From assembly GCA_030583865.1 (NCBI GenBank), contig CP129479.1:2701053-2751635 (forward strand): DNA of 50,583 bases, read 5' to 3'. Below, in pieces: positions 33,493 to 42,271 of this stretch; within the stretch, counting starts at the first letter, position 1, and the number at the start of each line of letters is the position of its first letter. The translations under genes were made by a program, and so were the position numbers. The notes under the pieces are model-generated. The model ran no database searches. It was not told where the DNA came from and saw nothing but the letters and a program-made list of their open reading frames with translations. The DNA is from Thermodesulfobacteriota bacterium. GTDB lineage: Bacteria; Desulfobacterota; GWC2-55-46.

Positions 33493-34548
33493 TTATGACC
33501 ATTTTTGCAAGAGATCACGTTGACCAATTTTAGTACTTGTATTGAAAAATAGTAAGGCCCTGCCATCAGCATAAACCACAAAAGAAGAAGCTAATTCAGA
33601 GAGTCTGCCGAAATTTATAAGCTTTACGGGATTTTGTATCATTAAGATGGGCAACGTTCTTTTTTCCAATATATCCGCAAGTGGTACAAAATATATCCAA
33701 TATTTATTCTTATGATGAAAAGCCATTTCTCGTTCTCTTATTGACCATTCAAAGCGAAGCGCCTTACCAAGAGAAGATTTTACCTCAATCAGACGCTGCG
33801 AACCGTCGTGCTCAAAAGAACTTATGTCAAATCCTGCCGATACAGCTTCTGCACCAATACGAAATACAAGCTTCGCCAAATCAGGACGTCCGATTTTAAT
33901 GAGGCGTTTTTGCTCTTCGATGAGCACCAACTCTTCTGCCTTTTTAGCTCGGAGTCTTTGGGCATCAAGTCGCTCCCACAAAGTTTTCTCATCAAGAGCT
34001 ACCATTCTAAGAATTTGAGGAGGGAGAACTGATTCAAAGGCTACATTAAGGCACAGCTTACCATCGCATTCTTCAAGAACGCCGAGTTGCTGTAATATCC
34101 TTGCCGCTACCTGCATCGTCTCTTCCCATGTTGATGGATTTGACTTGGCCTCTAATTTCTCATCTGCTCCCTTCCCAAAATAACTAAATAATTGGGAAAT
34201 ATTAGAATTCATGTATTCGTCATCTAAAAATAGGCTCAGCAGAAAACTTGACTGTCCAAAGGTTAAATCCATTTTATAATCACTCAGTTTGAGGAAAAGT
34301 GCGCCGGTCTGGGTTAGAAAAACGATTTTCTTATCTTTATTGAGTAGTCCGATTAGTAAAGCTACTTTAAGGGCAGGCTCAGGATTGGGGTACCGATAGG
34401 TTGCTCCAGCGCTTTGATTAGCAAGCTCGATAAGTTCGAGTTTGCCAAGTCTCTTAGCACGCCGATGTTTATACACAGAAAGTAGTCGGTTTAGTTCACC
34501 GACGTGTCCTGTTTCTTCGATTAGTTTGAGTAGTTCCTTTGTCTGCAC
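33493..34548 (-). CDS. DUF3883 protein with nuclease-like core
   Basis: A 351-aa protein from GTG 34548, chosen because it overlaps the helicase gene by only 53 bases; an ATG at 34626 is in frame. The N-terminal two thirds are helical and unknown. The C-terminus is a DUF3883 domain: GFDISSFEHDGSQRLIEVKSS near 250, with the Asp and the EVK that make a PD-(D/E)XK active site, then RFEWSIREREMA and KYWIYFVPL. DUF3883 occurs in many defence proteins. It is the last gene of a four-gene operon and would be its cutting part. Confidence 0.78.
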   Translation of the reverse strand: MQTKELLKLIEETGHVGELNRLLSVYKHRRAKRLGKLELIELANQSAGATYRYPNPEPALKVALLIGLLNKDKKIVFLTQTGALFLKLSDYKMDLTFGQSSFLLSLFLDDEYMNSNISQLFSYFGKGADEKLEAKSNPSTWEETMQVAARILQQLGVLEECDGKLCLNVAFESVLPPQILRMVALDEKTLWERLDAQRLRAKKAEELVLIEEQKRLIKIGRPDLAKLVFRIGAEAVSAGFDISSFEHDGSQRLIEVKSSLGKALRFEWSIREREMAFHHKNKYWIYFVPLADILEKRTLPILMIQNPVKLINFGRLSELASSFVVYADGRALLFFNTSTKIGQRDLLQKWS

Positions 34549-36436
34549 TTGATATCTCTTCCAGTAATTCTCGGAAGATTTCCTCCAAATCGTCTTCTCT
34601 ATCTGCAAGGAAGGAATCATCATCATAGCCTAAGACCGGCATGTCATCATCTAGTAATTGATAGAGCACTTGCTGGCGGCTGCGTAATCTTCGATCCACA
34701 ACCTGCTCAACTGCGCACTGCAATATCGGAATATAATAGCGTGGATGAATTTTTGATGGCATACCCACCCGGTGTATGCGATCCATAGATTGCAAGAACT
34801 GCCCGCAATTGAAGGTCCGTTCCAGATAGATTGCGTTATGGCAAATCATGTGAAGAGAAACTGATTCAGAACATGCAGCTGGATTAGCTATCAACACAGG
34901 GCGATCCAAACGGGTTTTAAATTCAGAAATGTTTTTTTCTCTACTTTCAAAAGCCGGATCATTGTCCTCATTGTAAGGCGGCACATCTCCATAAATTTTC
35001 AAGGGTTTTAAATCTTTTAAAAGTCTTTCCAACAGGAGTATGTTTTCAACAAAAGTTGCCCAGATGAGCACTTTATTGCCATTTTTTACTAGTTGGCGTG
35101 TTGTATCTACAACAAAAGAGACTTTTGCCGGTATCTCATATTTAATATGGTCACGAAGCATTGTGGCTAGCACAGGATCATCATCCATTGCTGCTCCAAA
35201 TTCCCCGGTATCAGGAATAATGCCTCTCAACAACGCTGGGTTACTTGCAGCTTGTAGGAGCCTTAAAGAACGAGCTTTGCGCCAACGACGAAGAATTGAC
35301 AAATCCGCCTGACTCAGCTGTAAATTTCTAGCTTCCTGAAGTGTCCTCTGCTCAAGCAAACTAATTATGATTTTTTGGCGGGATGGAATGTCGCGATGAG
35401 GAATTTTGGTTATAACAGGAATGGGCTTTGGTAATCCCAAATCGGACTTCTTGGTACGTATGAAAAAAGGCTTGATCAGCGTTTTAACTGCTTCAGCTTG
35501 ATGACTTGCCGAAGATGTTAATTGTTGTTCAAATTGCGCTCGGCTTCCCAAAACACTTTGACTTGGCCAAAGAAAAGCAAACTGCGACCATAAATCCTGA
35601 AGCGAACGAGGTGCCGGAGTACCTGTTAATACCATTCTACGTTCGGCATAAGGAGCTAAGTCAAGAACAGTGCGAGCCCAAGGACCCAAATTAATGTTTT
35701 TAATGTGATGAGCCTCATCGAGAATCAACAAACAGCGACTTGAGCTAAGAGCGACAATCAAATTATCGCGCTCTCTATTGGCCATTTGATATGTACAAAG
35801 GACTAGATCGACATTTTCGAGGTTACGAAGTAACCTTGCACGTTCAGGCCGGGTTCCTATCAATCTTACCACAGTGGGAGTTTGACCAAGCGTTTCTTTG
35901 AACTCATTCTCCCATGGCGCAAAACTACTTGCTGGACCTATAACGAGTAATTTTTCAACAATTTTCTGTTTTTTTAATATTGCATAAACTGATAATGCAC
36001 TTGTTGTTTTTCCACTCCCAGGGACAGAGAAGTTTGCAGCATGCCTAATAGTAAGGGCATGACGCACCGCTGTTTGTTGATGTCCTAGTAATGAACGACA
36101 GATACCATAATTGGTGGGTGACTCAAGGGATACTGGTCGAAGCTTCTTTGATCGGGCCGCCTGAACGATTGAGGATTCTTCGCGAAACTGGACCAAAGCA
36201 CGGCGCATACTGACATCTAAATCTACCTCAAAACCACGAGCGGTAAGAAAATTGTCTATGTAATCAAGAATATGGCCAAGCTGACCATTGTCCTCTGCAA
36301 TGATTTCATCTGAGCCACCTTCAACTGTAAACAATCCGAGAGATAACTCACTCCCGATAGAATCTCGATCAAAATCTTTTTCCCGAGAAAAATCTACAGT
36401 TATCAATCCAGGTCGGTCTTGCCGAAGTATAATCAT
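34496..36436 (-). CDS. SNF2-family helicase/translocase
   Basis: A 646-aa superfamily-2 ATPase. Motif I is FSVPGSGKTTSAL (near 137), motif II LLILDEAHHIKN (near 240), motif III LTGTPAPRSLQDLW (near 270) and motif VI QSMDRIHRVGMPSK (near 550). The SNF2 group moves along double-stranded DNA. The first 110 residues are a unique N-terminal domain. The gene follows the ParB-like gene after 10 bases and overlaps the DUF3883 gene. It resembles helicases of DISARM and type I/III restriction-like systems, but the other DISARM genes are missing. Confidence 0.88.
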   Translation of the reverse strand: MIILRQDRPGLITVDFSREKDFDRDSIGSELSLGLFTVEGGSDEIIAEDNGQLGHILDYIDNFLTARGFEVDLDVSMRRALVQFREESSIVQAARSKKLRPVSLESPTNYGICRSLLGHQQTAVRHALTIRHAANFSVPGSGKTTSALSVYAILKKQKIVEKLLVIGPASSFAPWENEFKETLGQTPTVVRLIGTRPERARLLRNLENVDLVLCTYQMANRERDNLIVALSSSRCLLILDEAHHIKNINLGPWARTVLDLAPYAERRMVLTGTPAPRSLQDLWSQFAFLWPSQSVLGSRAQFEQQLTSSASHQAEAVKTLIKPFFIRTKKSDLGLPKPIPVITKIPHRDIPSRQKIIISLLEQRTLQEARNLQLSQADLSILRRWRKARSLRLLQAASNPALLRGIIPDTGEFGAAMDDDPVLATMLRDHIKYEIPAKVSFVVDTTRQLVKNGNKVLIWATFVENILLLERLLKDLKPLKIYGDVPPYNEDNDPAFESREKNISEFKTRLDRPVLIANPAACSESVSLHMICHNAIYLERTFNCGQFLQSMDRIHRVGMPSKIHPRYYIPILQCAVEQVVDRRLRSRQQVLYQLLDDDMPVLGYDDDSFLADREDDLEEIFRELLEEISSADKGTTQTNRRNRTRR

Positions 36437-36446
36437 TGCTGATCAC

Positions 36447-37796
36447 TCAAATTTTTTTTGATTCTAAGTGCTTGGCTCGGCTCGCTTTCGCATCACTAGG
36501 ATTCCTTATTTTCTTACGCAATTTTTCCGCTTTTTCAAAACATTTTTTTGCCACAGTGATTATTTCATCCAGAACGGCCGGGAGGCTGTTGAATTTCTGA
36601 GCAGATTCAAAATTATCTGCTATCTTTCCATCTTCGAGTGTATCTAACAATTGTTTCAAATGTGTATTCGCATTATTAGCTAACTGCAAAGGTTTATCAG
36701 CTTTTTCCTGAGCATCCATTTGATCTAAAAAAGAATCAACGCTTTCTTGGTGAGATATTTTGAGAGCTGTATTTATTCCTTTTGCAGATAAGGCCTTCTT
36801 AAGATTTTGTGGATCGCCGCCCAATCCTAAAAGTCCTTTAAATGCTTTTTCGTTTCTCCCCTTTGCGGTCTTTCCACTTCCCATAGAAGTACGAATTTTC
36901 CGCATCTGCCAGTTATCCATCAATTTATCTCGGATAATAGCAAAATGAGTTAACTTAAGCTTTTGAATCTCGGCAGGCATCGTTCCTTGTTTTCTGGCCT
37001 GCTCAAGTGTCTTAACGGCTTCCTCGAAGCGCTCGACAACATCTCCAATTTCATTGTAGGCTCTCGGTTTTCCAATGAAGTCCAGATACTCATTGATCAA
37101 TCGAATTTTCAGGATATCCTTTTTTATTTCCTCTTCTGATATCCCATATAAAACTTTACTGATTTCTTTTTCAGGATTCTGCTTCCCTCTTAAAAGATTA
37201 AGTCCCTCTTGAATTTTTAATAGTTCATTAATAGGAGAATACGGATGTTTTTCATCGCGCCCAATCTGAACGCCAGCTTCAATTCTCCAACGATCCTCAG
37301 GGCCAACATCTGGATCTAGAATAATTGCATCAAGATATTCAAAACGAGTGGGATTTGGTTCTGTTTTTTGCAAATCTAGCAAAGCAGCCAGACGGCGATT
37401 CCCATCCAAGACCCCACCGTCAAATAGAACCACACCTGGCTTCAGCTGTAATCGGCCAGCCAAGTCAGAACGTAATTTCTTGAAAGGGTCTATATCACGA
37501 TCTGTCCCGGGATATTCACCTTTTAACATTTTCCAAATTTTGTCTTTCCACTTTTCTTTCTTTGGATCAATTTCTACACCGGGATTATCTGCCCGCAACT
37601 GAACCATTTTGTCGGCATAACGCCCATTCTCTATGTTAAAAAATAGGTACTTCGTAGGAACTCGATAAACATCGAGCTCCTGTCTTTTACCTTTGATCCA
37701 AAACAGCTCTTTTCGATCTGTTTTTTCAGAAACGTCTTTCAAATCGGATAATGCATTAGAGTCTTTAATCTTAGCTAATTTCTCTCGCTTGCTCAT
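36447..37796 (-). CDS. ParB/Srx-like protein of the methylase-helicase operon
   Basis: A 449-aa protein from ATG 37796 (AAGGAG at a good distance; overlaps the methylase end by 26 bases). Residues 100-170 carry a ParB-like DGNRRLAALLDLQK motif near 132, the nucleotide-binding loop of the ParB/sulfiredoxin fold. The C-terminal half is helical with coiled-coil character. ParB-like domains in defence loci often bind DNA or hydrolyse nucleotides. It sits between the methylase and the SNF2 helicase. A specificity or loading role is plausible. Confidence 0.75.
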   Translation of the reverse strand: MSKREKLAKIKDSNALSDLKDVSEKTDRKELFWIKGKRQELDVYRVPTKYLFFNIENGRYADKMVQLRADNPGVEIDPKKEKWKDKIWKMLKGEYPGTDRDIDPFKKLRSDLAGRLQLKPGVVLFDGGVLDGNRRLAALLDLQKTEPNPTRFEYLDAIILDPDVGPEDRWRIEAGVQIGRDEKHPYSPINELLKIQEGLNLLRGKQNPEKEISKVLYGISEEEIKKDILKIRLINEYLDFIGKPRAYNEIGDVVERFEEAVKTLEQARKQGTMPAEIQKLKLTHFAIIRDKLMDNWQMRKIRTSMGSGKTAKGRNEKAFKGLLGLGGDPQNLKKALSAKGINTALKISHQESVDSFLDQMDAQEKADKPLQLANNANTHLKQLLDTLEDGKIADNFESAQKFNSLPAVLDEIITVAKKCFEKAEKLRKKIRNPSDAKASRAKHLESKKI

Positions 37797-39966
37797 TCCG
37801 CTCGCTCCTTTTGCTGGAGGTCTTTGATTTGAGTTTCGACTTGGAATAACTTTTAGCGAATAAAGCTTCAAAGTCTATGCCTCTTGTTGCTTTCTTGCTT
37901 AGGTACATAATCATGAGGCCAGACATGAGACTTCGAGCATCACACGAATTAAAATCAAATTTCTCTTTACGCAAAATGCGCGTCCAGTGCCCCAACTGTC
38001 TTTTTGCATCTCTCTCGATCGATAACAGTAATTTATCACCTAGATTATTATGATTATGGCTCTTTTGAGCTCTATCCCTTTTTCGACAAACAAATACTTC
38101 ATCCCATTTTATATTCCTATTATCACTGTGAAAGCGACTTTGTCCTTCAGAGCGCACTGGAAAAACGTTAGTAATACAGAATCCTGACTTCAGCAAAGCT
38201 TTTGCGAGAGCTGCCCAGGCTTTTGGTTCATTGTGATGAAATGTGAATACGAAAATCCCATTTTCTTTTAGTACTCTATAGCACTCCGAAAATGCACTCG
38301 CAAGTCCTTGCGCAAAGCGCTCGTGAGATTCTTCTGATTTTCGCTCTCTTTGTGAAACGTAAAGAGATTCCTTAAGCGGAGTCTGCCGATGATTATTGCC
38401 AGGGTATGAATTAAGATTAAATTTTTTCAACCAGACATGATAGAAGTCTGACAATTCGGAATATGCGAGATTGTTATAATATGGCGGGTCAGAAAGAATA
38501 AGATCAACTGAGGCAGATGGAATAGACGAAAAGTTTTCAGATGACTGATTTAATAATAGAGCAAAGGGGTTTTTATTTGATTTATCTGGAAATTGAGTAA
38601 TAAGCTCGCAGCTAATGCTTTCACCAGTAAACTCTTGCTTAGGCCCTTTCTCATCATATTTATATTCGTATGGCTTATTGGCATAACGTTTTCCTTCGAG
38701 CATTTTGTTAAAACATTTCAAAAACGAGCCTCTTCCGAAATTTGCCCCCCATACATTATTTTCGACAGGTCGTGTCATTTTAACATAGGCGTGTAAGCCA
38801 AATAATGGAGTAAGCTTTCCATAGTCAAAAGCATAAAAACAGAACATATTATTTGACGCAAGACAGTCTGAAAAGGCCAAGGCTAACAATTCGCGAGCCC
38901 CTGAGTCTTCAACAGAACCTATGGCCTTTCCTAATGCTGATAAACATAGTAACTGGCGGGAATTAAACAAATCTTTATACCGTTTATAACCAAATGAGAC
39001 TGGTCTACGGTCGTCTCTATTTATTACTGGGATGGAGTCATAAGGAATGAATCTATCTTTTATACTTTCTTGCAACCATTGACGCTCAGCCTTCCTATAG
39101 AGCTTAAGATCAGACTCGTCAGCTTTTTTGAAAATTCGCTCTTTGGTTCCATCAATAAGAACTTCCACTGCAAAGAGTTTTTGCAAAAATGGTTTTTCTT
39201 CATCAAAGAGCTCTTGCATCGCCGTTCTAGTCTCACATCCAGGGCAGACGAATGCGCCTCTACTGACCGGTCCTTTCATAATATTAGTTCGATGCTGGCA
39301 CTTATCACATGTAAATGTTTTCCAGGCTAGAGGAATCTTAGATACAGTTCCACATTTTGCACAAAACACAATCTGCTCTTCTTTTTTCTGGTAACGCCTT
39401 AGCTGAAAATGTGGATGTCCCTCAAATATATCGCAGCAAGATGGACACTTTATCTGATCAACCCAAAAAGCATACATTATTAGCCCTTTGCGGCCATCAG
39501 ACAATTCGGTGTGATACCACTGCATTATTTCTTCTTTGACTTTTTTCTCTACTAATGAAAAAGCAGCCAATAAGGCTTCTTCATTATAAATTCCAAGCTC
39601 CTTTGCTGTAACAAAGCAAGCAACTGGATCAATATCAATTCCAATTACACTCGCATTGCATTTAGCCGCCTCAATCAGCGATGTACCACCACCTACAAAT
39701 GGATCTAAAACACGAAGCCCTGAAAAATTATGTCGATGATAAAAATAATCTTTTTTAAAAAAATGTGATTCATTTTCTGATGTTATCGCAGAAAGAAGCA
39801 AAGAACGAAAAACTGAGCCAAGCCGTCTTGCCCACCATTTATGCATTTGGTAAATTGGTTTTTTTCGATTACCCTCTCGGAGCGCCAGACGGCTCGCGAA
39901 CACAACAGGCGGTTCCGTTTCTATTAAGGCTTTATCAGGAATGAGTGACTTTTTATTTTGATTCAT
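37771..39966 (-). CDS. DUF1156 (COG1743-type) DNA methyltransferase
   Basis: A 731-aa methyltransferase. It opens with ASRLALREGNRKKPIYQMHK and WWARRLGSVFRSLL, the DUF1156 signature. Motif I DPFVGGGTSLIEA is near residue 92. The catalytic motif IV is SDPPYYNNLAYSELSDFYH near 492, of the adenine/N4-cytosine class. Between are four CxxC pairs (about 170-255) that form zinc ribbons. It is the first gene of the leftward operon methylase, ParB-like, SNF2, DUF3883. It would mark self DNA. In known systems DUF1156 methylases pair with a DUF499 ATPase, which is absent here. Confidence 0.88.
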   Translation of the reverse strand: MNQNKKSLIPDKALIETEPPVVFASRLALREGNRKKPIYQMHKWWARRLGSVFRSLLLSAITSENESHFFKKDYFYHRHNFSGLRVLDPFVGGGTSLIEAAKCNASVIGIDIDPVACFVTAKELGIYNEEALLAAFSLVEKKVKEEIMQWYHTELSDGRKGLIMYAFWVDQIKCPSCCDIFEGHPHFQLRRYQKKEEQIVFCAKCGTVSKIPLAWKTFTCDKCQHRTNIMKGPVSRGAFVCPGCETRTAMQELFDEEKPFLQKLFAVEVLIDGTKERIFKKADESDLKLYRKAERQWLQESIKDRFIPYDSIPVINRDDRRPVSFGYKRYKDLFNSRQLLCLSALGKAIGSVEDSGARELLALAFSDCLASNNMFCFYAFDYGKLTPLFGLHAYVKMTRPVENNVWGANFGRGSFLKCFNKMLEGKRYANKPYEYKYDEKGPKQEFTGESISCELITQFPDKSNKNPFALLLNQSSENFSSIPSASVDLILSDPPYYNNLAYSELSDFYHVWLKKFNLNSYPGNNHRQTPLKESLYVSQRERKSEESHERFAQGLASAFSECYRVLKENGIFVFTFHHNEPKAWAALAKALLKSGFCITNVFPVRSEGQSRFHSDNRNIKWDEVFVCRKRDRAQKSHNHNNLGDKLLLSIERDAKRQLGHWTRILRKEKFDFNSCDARSLMSGLMIMYLSKKATRGIDFEALFAKSYSKSKLKSKTSSKRSERNEQAREIS

Positions 39967-40217
39967 GATTTATACTTGGAATAAAAATATCTTAATTGTG
40001 AGTTCATTTAAAGAAAAAATTTTCTTTCAAATGCTTTCTTGGAACTAAATTTGTATTTTTTTTACAGCTATCGTAGATTTTGAGTAAAGAAGTCAATAGC
40101 TTACAACAATTTTCTATTTTACGCCACAGATTTTCTGGATGGTAAAAAGAAAGGGTTAAAGATATTTTGAAGAAAAATTGAGGGTAAATAGATGAGCAGT
40201 CTGTTATGTAGGAATGA
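39967..40217. other. AT-rich gap upstream of the methylase operon
   Basis: About 250 bases with no gene on either strand. It must contain the leftward promoter of the methylase operon. Several A/T tracts are present but no clear consensus pair stands out. Confidence 0.4.
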
Positions 40218-40430
40218 CTATCGCTGTCTCTCCCTTCCTTTAATATAACTATTCACTGCATCCATTGTAGTAACCCAGTTCCGCCCTTCTTTATGCGCCT
40301 CTATCCTGCCTAGCCTGGCAAGCAGGTTCAGATATTTTTCCGAGTACGGCGTCTGCTTGCTTATTTCTGAAAGTGGCAGGTAGCGCCTGCCTTGTTTAGC
40401 CGGAAGCAAATTTTTTAAATTGATGTTCAA
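40218..40430 (-). CDS. Small HTH DNA-binding protein
   Basis: A 70-aa protein: YLPLSEISKQTPYSEKYLNLLARLGRIEAHK, then GRNWVTTMDAVNSYI. This is a winged helix like those of excisionases, and this version (TPYS.KYL..LAR.GR..A.K.GRNW.TT) is common as a short unit in Patescibacteria proteins. It stands alone, leftward. It may regulate the nearby DUF6922 or methylase genes. Confidence 0.78.
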   Translation of the reverse strand: MNINLKNLLPAKQGRRYLPLSEISKQTPYSEKYLNLLARLGRIEAHKEGRNWVTTMDAVNSYIKGRERQR

Positions 40431-40550
40431 GGACGCTCAGCATCTTATAGTATTTCTTCTTGTCGCTCTTAAGAATAACACCAATGAAATAACCCTCGCA
40501 CATTAGGAGGCAGGTTCATGAGAAGCCGTGAGTTGTATGTGTTATTTAAT

Positions 40551-40589
40551 TAATATGGTATGGTGTAATAACTACACCATACCATATTA
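40551..40589. promoter_or_regulatory. Perfect 17-bp inverted repeat upstream of DUF6922 gene
   Basis: TAATATGGTATGGTGTA (40551-40567) and its exact reverse complement (40573-40589) are separated by ATAAC. It lies 25 bases before the ATG at 40614. No T run follows, so it is more like an operator than a terminator. Confidence 0.65.
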
Positions 40590-40613
40590 GGGAACAGTTC
40601 AAAAATCACTATT

Positions 40614-40877
40614 ATGCCAACTAAGGAAATTATTTTCATAAAGGAGACAGCTGTCCCAAGCGAGTTTTATTCTCTCTTTTGGGATGTCGATCCGGAGAAG
40701 ATTGATCTGGAAAAGAATGCGCGCTATGTGATTGAAAGGGTGCTTGAGTTGGGTGATCTAAAGGCTCTTAAGTGGATTCAGATGCTCTATCCCACCGGGC
40801 TGATTGTTGAGATACTGAAGACAAGCAGAAAGATATCTCCAAAATCCAAGAACTTCTGGACCATCTGGTTTGATTAA
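40614..40877 (+). CDS. DUF6922 small protein
   Basis: An 87-aa protein matching the DUF6922 pattern: PSEFYSLFWDVDPEKIDL, then YVIERVLELGDLKALKWIQM, LIVEILKTSRKISPKSKNFW. These small proteins often sit beside AbiEii-type nucleotidyltransferases in toxin-antitoxin-like pairs. Here a nucleotidyltransferase gene is the neighbour, but convergent, with eight bases between the stops. A perfect inverted repeat precedes this gene. Confidence 0.8.
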   Translation: MPTKEIIFIKETAVPSEFYSLFWDVDPEKIDLEKNARYVIERVLELGDLKALKWIQMLYPTGLIVEILKTSRKISPKSKNFWTIWFD

Positions 40878-40885
40878 CGTTCCTA

Positions 40886-41425
40886 TCAGCTCCTAATTTT
40901 TTCAAGTTTTTTATCAACCTTGAGCCGTTTGGCCAATTCATGTGTAAGGTCTGAATCTGCATTTCCGATCTCAAGAAGCTCCTTGGCATCGAGGATATCC
41001 CTCGGGCTGCCAGCTTTTAGCTTCATTGCTATAATATATTCAACCCTTACCACTGGAACTTTTGCGCCATGAAAATCGATTTCGATAGCATTTATTATCG
41101 CTTCATCTTCCCATTTTCTGGTTGCAATGAGCATGTCAACCGGCACATCATCCTGAATGACTTTTACAAGATAGGGCACCGGGTCCAACTGACCACCCCT
41201 GCTTATTTCAGGATGCAGACCACCTTCTTTAAGGGCCTCTGAAAATGCATTAAGGTCATGAATGGACGGAAGGGAAACGAGAAGGTCTATATCTTGTGTG
41301 GCGCGAGGAAGACCCCAGGTTGAAACAGAAAGTCCGCCAATAAGTGCGTACCCGGTTATAATTTGCTGTTTTTTAAATTTATTGAGAACCTTAGCTACTT
41401 CCTTAAGACTTTTTGCCAGAGACAC
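40886..41425 (-). CDS. AbiEii-type nucleotidyltransferase
   Basis: A 179-aa protein with a nucleotidyltransferase motif near 28-50: GYALIGGLSVSTWGLPRATQ then DIDLLV, giving GG...D-D. This resembles the nucleotidyltransferase AbiEii/AbiGii toxin family, but it is shorter than full AbiEii. The GTG start at 41425 lies inside the end of the small upstream gene (23-base overlap). The pair may be an abortive-infection or toxin-antitoxin unit together with DUF6922. Confidence 0.78.
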   Translation of the reverse strand: MSLAKSLKEVAKVLNKFKKQQIITGYALIGGLSVSTWGLPRATQDIDLLVSLPSIHDLNAFSEALKEGGLHPEISRGGQLDPVPYLVKVIQDDVPVDMLIATRKWEDEAIINAIEIDFHGAKVPVVRVEYIIAMKLKAGSPRDILDAKELLEIGNADSDLTHELAKRLKVDKKLEKIRS

Positions 41426-41573
41426 TATCTATTGCCTCCTTGCCTGCTTTCATGAGCTCCAGACAGAAATCAGATAGCTCTGTAGCCATATCAAGTTTTT
41501 CAGAAGGCTTAAGCTTTTTAATATCCTCAAGCTCTTTCCGCCTACTTCGTTCCATTGTTAATGATTTAGCCAA
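41403..41573 (-). CDS. 56-aa small protein coupled to the nucleotidyltransferase
   Basis: A TTG at 41573 has AGGAGA at a normal distance; an ATG at 41555 has none, so the TTG is preferred. The 56 residues are helical and charged: MERSRRKELEDIKKLKPSEK, then DMATELSDFCLELMKAGKEAI. It overlaps the nucleotidyltransferase gene by 23 bases. Short helical proteins in this position are often antitoxins or partners. Not recognised. Confidence 0.6.
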   Translation of the reverse strand: MAKSLTMERSRRKELEDIKKLKPSEKLDMATELSDFCLELMKAGKEAIDSVSGKKS

Positions 41574-41641
41574 ATCTCATCTCCTGGTTCCGACACAGAA
41601 ATTGATACACAAGTTTTTTAATAAACAAGCTAGACTCTTTT

Positions 41642-41938
41642 TTAAATATTGACTACCTCTTTCAGGATGTGGCTTCCGATTCTCGGCTTCAATGCATTCT
41701 TCATGACAAGATCAACATTAATGCCTAAATATTTGCTTAGATTATTCTCAAGGCGTATAAAATTAAGCAGGCTTATTGGTTCATAGAAATCAACGAGTAT
41801 ATCAAGATCGCTTTTCTTCTTCTGTTCACCCCGAACAAAGGAGCCGAAAACTCCAATCTCCTTGACCTTGTATTGTTCTTCAAGAACGAGCTTATATTCG
41901 CTTAATTTATTTTTTATAGTTTTCAGTTCGGTATTCAA
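41642..41938 (-). CDS. MNT-type minimal nucleotidyltransferase
   Basis: A 98-aa minimal nucleotidyltransferase with GVFGSFVRGEQKKKSDLDIL near 29-48, the GSxxRG..SDxD signature. MntA proteins add AMP groups to HEPN toxins and so neutralise them. No HEPN gene lies beside it, so it is an orphan here, or acts on a toxin elsewhere. It is 68 bases upstream of the 56-aa gene on the same strand. Confidence 0.88.
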   Translation of the reverse strand: MNTELKTIKNKLSEYKLVLEEQYKVKEIGVFGSFVRGEQKKKSDLDILVDFYEPISLLNFIRLENNLSKYLGINVDLVMKNALKPRIGSHILKEVVNI

Positions 41939-42061
41939 GGTTGTGCCTCCAATTCATTACAAAAAGATTATACCAATCAAGCTAGCTCAGGCAAGCTTTT
42001 TGATAAGAGCATGAGTATGGCACGAAAATGGGGGCGGGGCGCTTTTTTCTCGTTGCTTTTG

Positions 42062-42175
42062 GATTGTTCCCAAATTGTACCAAAATTGTTTCCCAACAGG
42101 CATAAAATCCCAAAACGGGCAAGCCCCAAAGGCCTTCCAAGCCCCTAATTTTCAAAACAAAAAGGCAGCCAGCCT
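42062..42175. repeat. Diverged direct repeat, copy A
   Basis: About 114 bases that align with 46300-46415, sharing the blocks AAATTGTACCAAAATT, CCCAACAG, TAAAATCCCAAA and CGGGCAA, with scattered mismatches and small gaps. Together with copy B it brackets the Fic and KatG genes. Confidence 0.7.
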
Positions 42176-42200
42176 CACTTGAATAAATTGAAAGCCAAAA

Positions 42201-42265
42201 TGAGATATGACTTGACGTATCTCAAGAAAATTGATTAAATTGAGATATAAATCATTCTTATCTCA
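42201..42265 (+). promoter_or_regulatory. Promoter and twin operators of the fic gene
   Basis: Two inverted repeats with the same arms TGAGATA/TATCTCA lie at 42201-42224 and 42241-42265. A promoter, TTGACG (42213-42218) and TAAATT (42236-42241) spaced by 17 bases, is overlapped by both. A dimer bound at both sites would block transcription. The Fic protein's C-terminal winged helix is the obvious candidate. Confidence 0.72.
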
Positions 42266-42271
42266 AAACAT

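Noticed and set aside
33493-39966. DISARM or BREX
   Set aside because: A methylase and SNF2 helicase are present, but drmA, drmB (DUF1998), the PLD protein drmC, and the BREX genes pglZ and brxC are all absent.
40517-40552. 11-codon frame after AGGAGG near 40506
   Set aside because: It has a good ribosome site but is very short and runs directly into the inverted repeat. It could be a leader peptide, but nothing else supports it.
41979-42003. Terminator-like stem with T run
   Set aside because: The stem has a mismatch and faces right, where no rightward gene ends nearby, so it was not listed as a terminator.
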